A stretch of 19,445 nt of DNA from Phycisphaerales bacterium (GTDB lineage: Bacteria; Planctomycetota; Phycisphaerae; Phycisphaerales; SM1A02): the NCBI GenBank assembly GCA_003520025.1, contig DOVP01000224.1:1-19445 (forward strand), in the 5' to 3' direction. The position numbers were made by a program, and so were the translations under genes. Positions 14,378-19,445 of this stretch are shown piece after piece. The notes under the pieces were generated by a model. The model saw only the letters and a list, made by a program, of their open reading frames with translations. It did no database searches and was not told the DNA's origin. The first letter of the stretch is position 1. Every line of letters begins with the position of its first letter.

Positions 14378-14746
14378 GACTCGTCCTTTGGGCGTCCGTG
14401 CCCGTTCTTCCCTCAGATGACTCGGGGGTACCCCACTGGGCCGAAGCCAAGTGGAGTGACAAATTCAGGTCGGGAGGTGGTGAACCGCCGGCCTTTCCTG
14501 ATCCAGTAGTTCTCGTGATGTGCTACGCGGGGTGGAGAGAGGAGATCGCGAATTCCGGGCGTGCATCCACATCCCGCAGGTGGTTCGAACCAACTTGTCC
14601 GGCAACATGCTCATCCCACACGCCTCATGGCCTTTGGCCACCCTCTCCACGCCCCAACCCCGATCGGCCCAGCCAGCCTCACGGGCTTGCGAGCGGGGAG
14701 GATGGTCTGGCGGTCCCACACCGCCTCAAACAAGGTATCCATCCGT
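14378..14746 (-). ncRNA. Candidate structured nrdJ 5' leader RNA
   Basis: If transcription starts near 14746, nrdJ has a leader of about 370 nt without a supported gene. Potential helices: an 11-pair outer stem (14643-14650 plus 14652-14654 with 14532-14539 plus 14529-14531, one bulge). Inside it are a TGGCC/GGCCA hairpin (14628-14640), a GGCGTG/CACGCC stem (14558-14563 with 14619-14624) and a perfect 12-base palindrome TGGTTCGAACCA (14581-14592). Downstream is a hairpin CCACT-T-GGC-TTCG-GCC-C-AGTGG (14433-14454) with a cUUCGg tetraloop, then a GGGC/GCCC hairpin (14390-14403) touching the ribosome binding site. I see no B12-box or other cobalamin-riboswitch core. Regulation by this RNA is inference. 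Confidence 0.4.
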
Positions 14747-14752
14747 GGGCGT

Positions 14753-14780
14753 ATCGTACTACCACATGTTGTGGCATCAA
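14753..14780 (-). promoter_or_regulatory. Candidate sigma-70 promoter of nrdJ
   Basis: On the minus strand TTGATG (14780-14775, 4 of 6 matches to TTGACA) and TACGAT (14758-14753, 4 of 6 matches to TATAAT) are 16 bp apart. The spacer is exactly the first NrdR-like box, the classic position for repression by blocking RNA polymerase. Predicted transcription start is near 14746. Confidence 0.5.
14759..14774. promoter_or_regulatory. NrdR box 1
   Basis: CTACCACATGTTGTGG fits the 16-bp NrdR consensus (acaCwAtATaTwGtgt) at C4, A6, A8, T9, T11, T12, G13, T14 and G15, and contains the inverted repeat CCACA/TGTGG. NrdR is the nucleotide-sensing repressor of ribonucleotide reductase genes. The box sits between the candidate -35 and -10 of nrdJ. 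Confidence 0.65.
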
Positions 14781-14789
14781 GATCCGCAC

Positions 14790-14805
14790 CTACCCAATCT
14801 TGCGG
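14790..14805. promoter_or_regulatory. NrdR box 2
   Basis: CTACCCAATCTTGCGG matches box 1 at 12 of 16 positions. It begins exactly 31 bp from it, leaving 15 bp between the boxes. NrdR boxes characteristically occur as pairs about three helical turns apart, so the spacing is independent support for both. This copy lies upstream of the candidate -35 and is the weaker match to consensus. Confidence 0.6.
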
Positions 14806-14866
14806 ATTCTTCGTGATATGGGTTTCACCACAATGCAAGACGGGCTGCAAACGCCAGTTACCGCGA

Positions 14867-14887
14867 GCGCAGAATCTGCGCTTGACG
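14867..14887 (+). promoter_or_regulatory. Palindrome joined to a possible -35 of the helicase gene
   Basis: GCGCAGAATCTGCGC (14867-14881) is a perfect 15-base odd-centred palindrome. It is followed directly by TTGACG (14882-14887), a good -35 match on the plus strand, but no good -10 follows at the right distance. It might be an operator for the helicase gene at 15004. It does not match the LexA boxes I know. Confidence 0.25.
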
Positions 14888-15003
14888 GTGGATCTCCTGT
14901 CTCTTGTGGCCCCTGAGCGTGCTGTAAGGGGTCATTCTTCCTGAGGAGGCGGTGTATTTCGGGTTTCTGGGGGGCCTGGCGGTGGTGGCGGTACGATTCC
15001 CGT

Positions 15004-17202
15004 ATGAGCATGGAATCGGCGTTGTTGGAGGGACTCACCGATGCTCAGCGGCGGGCGGTCACGCACCGCAGCGGGGCTCAACTGGTCATGGCCGGTCCGG
15101 GTTCTGGGAAGACGACCGTGGTGACGCGGCGGATCGCGCTGCTGCTCGATCAGGGCGTCTCGCCGTATTCGGTGCTCGCATTGACGTTCACGAACAAGGC
15201 TGCGGGCGAAATGCGTGATCGGGTGCGTCGCACCATCGGAGATCACGCGGCGCGTGGCTTGACGATTGCAACCTTTCACGCCTTTGCGGCGAGGCAACTT
15301 CGGCTGCTGCACGAGCAGGTGGGCGTTCCACAAGACTTCACCATCTTTGATGCAAGTGATCAGAAGTCTGCAGCCAAGCAGGCGGTGGCTGAGTCGGGCA
15401 TGGACGGTGCGAATTGGCCACCTGCCTCCGTGCTGGGCGCCATCAGCCGCGTCAAGCAGGCGCTGCTGTCACCGCAGGAGGCCGAGGCGCAGGCCTGCGA
15501 CTTCTGGAGTCGCTCGATGGCGAGCATCTACAAGTGCTATCAGCGTATTTTGGAGCGGGCACATGCGCTTGATTTTGATGATCTGCTGCGTCTATTTGCC
15601 GCAGCGCTGCGGGATAACCCACAGTTGCGGGCGCATCTTGGAACGCGGTTCGAGTACTTGATGGTGGACGAGTATCAGGATACGAACCACGCGCAGTTTG
15701 TCATCGCCAGCAGCATTGCAGCAGCGCATGGAAACATCTGTGTGGTCGGCGATCCTGATCAATCCATCTATGCGTGGCGTGGTGCCGACATCACGAACAT
15801 TCTGGACTTCGAGTCCCAGTATGTCGGCGCCACGACCGTCTCGCTCGGGCAGAACTTCCGAAGCACCGCCATGATTGTGGCGGCTTCCGCTGGACTGATC
15901 GCGTGCAACGAGAGCCACAGGGCGCGTGAACTGCACACCGAACTCGGAGCCGGCGAGCTGCCCGTGCTGTTCGGAGCCATGGACGAGCATGCCGAGGCGC
16001 AGGAAGTGGTCGAGCGATTTCAGCGGCTCCATCAAGAGGACGGAATTCCCTGGAACGAGATGGTCGTGCTCTACCGAATCAACGCCATCAGCCGGGTGCT
16101 TGAGGAAATGTTTCGAGCCGCAGATGTTCCACACATTGTCGCGAGGGGTACAGCCTTCTATCAGCGGAAGGAAATCAAGGACGCGCTGAGTTATCTGCGG
16201 GTGCTGCACAATCAAGCCGATGACATTTCCCTGCGGCGCATCGTCAATGTTCCAGCCCGGGGTATTGGCAGCACGAGCATGGGCCGGCTTGAGCGATTTG
16301 CAGCTCGGTATGGGCTCGGTTTGGCCGAAGCAATGCGGCGACGCAGTGAGATCGAAGGCCTCGGCAAGCGTGCCGGGGCGGCCATCGACCGGTTCATTGC
16401 AATGATTGATGGATGGCAGCGGGCGATGTCGGGCGGGCCGATCGAGATCTCGCTGGCGGACTTGGTGGCGCGTGTACTGGACGAATCAGGCATGGAGCAG
16501 TCGCTGCGGTCCAACGCTCAAGAGGAAGACATCGACCGGGTGGCCAACTTGCAGGAACTGGTCAGCGCGGCGAGTGAGCGGGAACTTGAGCAGGATGCCG
16601 CTGCCGAAGTTGACGCGCCTGCCTCGCTTGCTGGAAGGCTCGCTTCGTGGCTTGAGTCGATCACGCTTGTGGCCGATGCGGACATGATCGATCCGGAGCA
16701 GGGTGCTGTAACGCTGATGAGTCTGCATGCCTCCAAAGGACTGGAATTCGATGTCGTCGCGATCGTCGCTTGCGAGCAGGGCGTACTGCCGCACGCGCGA
16801 GCCCTAGATGACATCGGACAGATGGAGGAAGAACGCAGACTCTGCTACGTGGGCATGACACGGGCCCGCAAGCATTTGCTGATGGGGCATGCCAATTCGC
16901 GGACGCAGCGTGGCCAGCATGAGCGGATGTCACCAAGCAGGTTCCTCGATGAGATTCCCTCGGACTCCGTGTGCCAAATCCATGCTGATGATTCGTGGCA
17001 GGTCAATCAGGTGGTGGAGATCACCGTGCATGTGGGGCAGCCGGTGCGGCATCCTCGCTTCGGTCTTGGCCGGGTGCTGCGGCTTGGTCGGCGACCACAA
17101 GGCGCGACGATCACGGTTGACTTTGTCGAGTTCGGGCCTCGGACATTACCAGCATCGCATGCCTCCCTTGAGCCAACTGGCAACTGCGACATCGACTTCT
17201 GA
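15004..17202 (+). CDS. UvrD/PcrA-type superfamily 1 DNA helicase
   Basis: The 732-residue protein is an ATP-driven 3'-5' DNA helicase used in repair, replication restart and removal of stalled RNA polymerase. All SF1A motifs are visible: Q-motif LTDAQRRAV, Walker A GPGSGKT (31-37), ALTFTNKAAGEM, TFHAFAARQLR, Walker B VDEYQDTN (from 221), GDPDQSIYAWRGAD (about 249-262), QNFRST, TLMSLHASKGLEFDVV and RRLCYVGMTRARKHL. The last 50 residues (VGQPVRHPRFGLGRVLRL and following) form a Tudor-like fold as in PcrA, the part known to bind RNA polymerase. That tail and the overall length favour PcrA/UvrD over Rep. ATG 15004 and ATG 15010 are both possible starts. The stop is one base before queG, so the two are likely co-transcribed. 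Confidence 0.95.
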   Translation: MSMESALLEGLTDAQRRAVTHRSGAQLVMAGPGSGKTTVVTRRIALLLDQGVSPYSVLALTFTNKAAGEMRDRVRRTIGDHAARGLTIATFHAFAARQLRLLHEQVGVPQDFTIFDASDQKSAAKQAVAESGMDGANWPPASVLGAISRVKQALLSPQEAEAQACDFWSRSMASIYKCYQRILERAHALDFDDLLRLFAAALRDNPQLRAHLGTRFEYLMVDEYQDTNHAQFVIASSIAAAHGNICVVGDPDQSIYAWRGADITNILDFESQYVGATTVSLGQNFRSTAMIVAASAGLIACNESHRARELHTELGAGELPVLFGAMDEHAEAQEVVERFQRLHQEDGIPWNEMVVLYRINAISRVLEEMFRAADVPHIVARGTAFYQRKEIKDALSYLRVLHNQADDISLRRIVNVPARGIGSTSMGRLERFAARYGLGLAEAMRRRSEIEGLGKRAGAAIDRFIAMIDGWQRAMSGGPIEISLADLVARVLDESGMEQSLRSNAQEEDIDRVANLQELVSAASERELEQDAAAEVDAPASLAGRLASWLESITLVADADMIDPEQGAVTLMSLHASKGLEFDVVAIVACEQGVLPHARALDDIGQMEEERRLCYVGMTRARKHLLMGHANSRTQRGQHERMSPSRFLDEIPSDSVCQIHADDSWQVNQVVEITVHVGQPVRHPRFGLGRVLRLGRRPQGATITVDFVEFGPRTLPASHASLEPTGNCDIDF

Positions 17203-17203
17203 G

Positions 17204-18244
17204 ATGGGTGAGTCTTCTGAGCCTGATTTTTTCGTCGATGCTTGCCTTGCAAAGGGGTTTGCGCTGGCCGGCGTGACTCCATGCCAGCCGCCGCCTCGCG
17301 CCGACGCGCTGCAGGTGTGGCTTGATGGACACATGCACGGGACGATGGCATGGATGGCCCGCAACGTCAATCACCGCATGGACCCGGCAGGGCTGCTTCC
17401 GGGGGCCCGTTCGATCATCTGTGTTGCGGACCGCTACGAGGCGCCGCCCCAAGAGGGGGGGCAGATTGCTGCGTATGCCAAAGGACGCGACTATCACAAG
17501 GTCATGAAGCGGCGGCTGCATCAACTTTGCGATGCATGGAAGGATCGCTGGCCCGACGCATTGTTTCGTGCTTGTGTCGATACAGCCCCCATCATGGAGC
17601 GGGCGCATGCCGAGGCGGCGGGGCTTGGTCGTATTGGGAAGCACACGCTGTTGATCGAGCAAGGCGTCGGCTCGTGGCTGTTGCTTGGTGAGATCCTGAC
17701 CACGCTGGACATACTGCCGACGCCTGCTGTCGATGATGACCCTTGCGGCACCTGTACACGCTGCATCGATGCGTGCCCGACCGAGGCGCTCACGCCGTGG
17801 CATCTCGATGCTCGCCGCTGTGTTGCTGCGCTCACAATCGAGCACCGCGGTGTGATTCCAGCCGAACTGCATGCGGGTATTGGCTCGTGGCTCTTCGGAT
17901 GCGATGTGTGTCAGCAGGTGTGCCCGCACAATCAGCCTACCGAGCGGTCTGATTCTGTCGTTGTTGGAAACACATACACGCCCCGGTTGCATGAACTTGA
18001 GATCCTCGATGTGCTTCGGTGGACCGAACAGGATCGTGTTCGCTTGTTGCAGGGAACGCCCTTGACGCGAGCAACGCTGGACATGTGGCATCGCAATGCC
18101 TGTATCGCGGCGGCGGAGTATGGGGACGACGCGTTGATCCGTCAGGCGATCAGTGATCTGGCCGACTCAGGCGAAGCACCGGAGATGGTGCAAGAGGCGG
18201 CGAAGGCGACGTGGAGACGCATCACTGGGGGGCCAGCGTCATAA
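17204..18244 (+). CDS. queG: Epoxyqueuosine reductase QueG
   Basis: The 346-residue enzyme carries out the last step of queuosine synthesis, reducing epoxyqueuosine to queuosine in the wobble position of tRNAs with GUN anticodons. It uses cobalamin and two [4Fe-4S] clusters. The cluster motifs are CGTCTRCIDACP and CDVCQQVCP. D126 in VDTAPIMERAHAEAAGLG corresponds to the conserved catalytic aspartate, and GRIGKHTLLI is typical. The C-terminus ends with a short HEAT-like helical stretch. The open frame extends upstream inside the helicase gene, but ATG 17204, one base after the helicase stop, gives the normal family length and N-terminus. Its 3' end overlaps the convergent gene by 23 bp. With nrdJ this is the second cobalamin-dependent enzyme in the window. 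Confidence 0.95.
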   Translation: MGESSEPDFFVDACLAKGFALAGVTPCQPPPRADALQVWLDGHMHGTMAWMARNVNHRMDPAGLLPGARSIICVADRYEAPPQEGGQIAAYAKGRDYHKVMKRRLHQLCDAWKDRWPDALFRACVDTAPIMERAHAEAAGLGRIGKHTLLIEQGVGSWLLLGEILTTLDILPTPAVDDDPCGTCTRCIDACPTEALTPWHLDARRCVAALTIEHRGVIPAELHAGIGSWLFGCDVCQQVCPHNQPTERSDSVVVGNTYTPRLHELEILDVLRWTEQDRVRLLQGTPLTRATLDMWHRNACIAAAEYGDDALIRQAISDLADSGEAPEMVQEAAKATWRRITGGPAS

Positions 18245-19445
18245 CGGCCTGCTGAAGGCTCGCTGTATCGGCAATCTCGCCAGATTGAATTTTGCTGGTG
18301 ATGGCATTCAGCGAGGAGAGTACGTTTTGCATCTGAGCGAGCGTTGGCGGTGGCGTCCCTGCTGGGGCCGGAAGTCCCGTCAACTTCCAGCCATCCGCAG
18401 TCAGCTCCGCCGGTGTCTCAAGGGTCATGGGTATGCCGAGGTCCTCAATTGTCGCGGTGCAGGTGATCGTGGCGGTGTCCGGGCCAGACTGCTGCACGCC
18501 TTCGAGGGTCGCTTGAGCCATCCCACTGCCATCGGCCCCTGCCATGGACTGCACCGCAGTTGCCATCATGGCGGCGCCGGGATCGTTTGCGAGCGGCGAT
18601 GCTTCAATCGCCGCGGCGAAGTCCGCCACAGCCTTGTTCAGATCGGCGTCGAGATCCATAATCGCGCACGGCTGTGAAGGCGCATCGCACTTCATCAGCG
18701 GTCGCAGGGCGGCAACCTGCTCCGACTTGGGCATTCCGATGATGGACACCAATGAAGTGGCGAGCGTATCCAATTCTGGATCAACGGATGCCCCATCTGC
18801 TCCGCCTGCAGGCAACTCATCCGGGGTCGGCTCATCCGGGGTTGGCGCCGCCGAGGGTGGTTCTTCAGCGGGCGGGCCGCTGCCATCGAGTTGTCCAAGC
18901 AGCATGGCGGCCGCTTCGCCGCCGAGGCTTCCGGTCAGCGTGACTGCCTCGGCTCTGGCTCGTGTCGCAATCGCGTCGGCCGCTTTCCGGTCTTGCTGGA
19001 GTACTTGTCGGGATTCAATCCATTTTCCTGCCCCTGGAGTCTGGCCGAGGGTGGCCACTGCTCCGAGCAGGCGAATGGAGCGGGCGAGCATGTCGGCCCG
19101 CGCCCTGGCAATGTTCATCAATACCACTTGGGTCTGAATCTGAGCGAGTAGATCGCCTTCCTTGCTTGATCGATCGCCTTGCACCTTGCTGGCGGACTGG
19201 GCGGCCTGCTGAAGGGTGGCGATGGTCGTGTCATAATTCTCTCGCAGCGGTCCTGTCAGCGAGTCGATCAGGGCGACACTCGCCTCGCCGAGTCGTTCAT
19301 TCAGGGTGCGGAGCGTTTCCTCACCAGCCTCGTCATGTTCTCGTCTGTGCGTGGCGAGTGCATGGACCCGCTCGATTTCCGAGTCGATCACGTCCACTTG
19401 GGCTGAAACACCTTCGGTCTCGAGGGAGAGATTCGCCAGTTCAAG
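18222..19445 (-). CDS. Protein of unknown function, N-terminus beyond the right edge
   Basis: The frame is open from the stop at 18222 to the window edge (407 residues visible). The GTG at 19397 is a possible start, but the frame continues upstream without a stop, so the gene is probably cut. The N-terminal part is helical and likely coiled coil (IDSEIERVHALATHRREHDE; NERLGEASVALIDSL). A Pro/Glu/Asp/Ala-rich linker follows. The second half contains DLDADLNKAVADFAAAIEAS, then a strand pair TATITCTATIEDLGIPMTL and DGWKLTGLP, like proteins with an SnoaL/NTF2-type or DUF beta-sheet tail. The composition suggests an exported protein, but the signal region is not in the window. I cannot assign a function. 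It converges on queG with a 23-bp overlap. Confidence 0.7.
   Translation of the reverse strand, partial: LELANLSLETEGVSAQVDVIDSEIERVHALATHRREHDEAGEETLRTLNERLGEASVALIDSLTGPLRENYDTTIATLQQAAQSASKVQGDRSSKEGDLLAQIQTQVVLMNIARARADMLARSIRLLGAVATLGQTPGAGKWIESRQVLQQDRKAADAIATRARAEAVTLTGSLGGEAAAMLLGQLDGSGPPAEEPPSAAPTPDEPTPDELPAGGADGASVDPELDTLATSLVSIIGMPKSEQVAALRPLMKCDAPSQPCAIMDLDADLNKAVADFAAAIEASPLANDPGAAMMATAVQSMAGADGSGMAQATLEGVQQSGPDTATITCTATIEDLGIPMTLETPAELTADGWKLTGLPAPAGTPPPTLAQMQNVLSSLNAITSKIQSGEIADTASLQQAVMTLAPQ

Noticed and set aside
14581..14592. TGGTTCGAACCA as a tRNA T-loop
   Set aside because: It contains TTCGAA but neither strand gives a 5-bp T stem, acceptor stem or anticodon arm around it; it is simply a palindrome.
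14378..14746. Cobalamin riboswitch upstream of nrdJ
   Set aside because: I looked for the B12 box (GCCACTG-like) and the conserved core in the minus strand and did not find them.
14398..14944. Several open frames on both strands between nrdJ and the helicase gene
   Set aside because: Composition is unlike the real genes (many Pro, Arg, Ser, Cys, His), no ribosome binding sites, and the region carries regulatory boxes and helices.
14952..15218. Short plus-strand open frame preceded by GAGGAGG
   Set aside because: The purine run is only two bases from the GTG, and the frame overlaps the start of the helicase gene in another frame.

Overview
The window looks like a chromosomal segment of a GC-rich, Gram-negative-type bacterium, most probably a planctomycete of the Phycisphaerae type. 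I infer this from an ECF sigma factor followed by a membrane protein with a dockerin-type calcium-binding domain, a cohesin-like secreted partner and a VIT/VWA lipoprotein, and from a very long B12-dependent ribonucleotide reductase. No transposase, phage gene, integrase or CRISPR array was seen. The taxonomic call is an inference from gene style, not a database match.

Region by region. Positions 1-1355 (minus) hold exonuclease I (sbcB), cut by the left edge. A short divergent spacer leads to 1477-4083 (plus), a secreted endonuclease/exonuclease/phosphatase-fold enzyme fused to about twelve copies of an aspartate- and glycine-rich repeat. A perfect hairpin terminator and tRNA-Pro(UGG) (minus) follow. 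From 4244 to 9768 a tightly packed plus-strand run encodes an RluA-family pseudouridine synthase, an ECF sigma factor, a putative membrane anti-sigma protein ending in a dockerin, a cohesin-like secreted protein, a VIT/VWA lipoprotein and a secreted protein of unknown function. Three of these junctions are ATGA overlaps. I read this as a cell-surface sensing and signalling operon.

From 9708 to 14377 the minus strand carries a small membrane protein, NADH-quinone oxidoreductase subunit A (nuoA) without nuoB beside it, an intergenic stretch with a cluster of palindromes and a strong terminator, and nrdJ. Upstream of nrdJ are two NrdR-like boxes exactly 31 bp apart. One of them fills the spacer of a candidate sigma-70 promoter, and a leader of about 370 nt with several potential helices follows. 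From 15004 the plus strand carries a PcrA/UvrD-type helicase and queG (epoxyqueuosine reductase), one base apart. A partial minus-strand gene of unknown function runs off the right edge.

The most notable items are the dockerin/cohesin-like/VWA sigma-factor operon, the nuclease-fold and repeat fusion, and the nrdJ control region.
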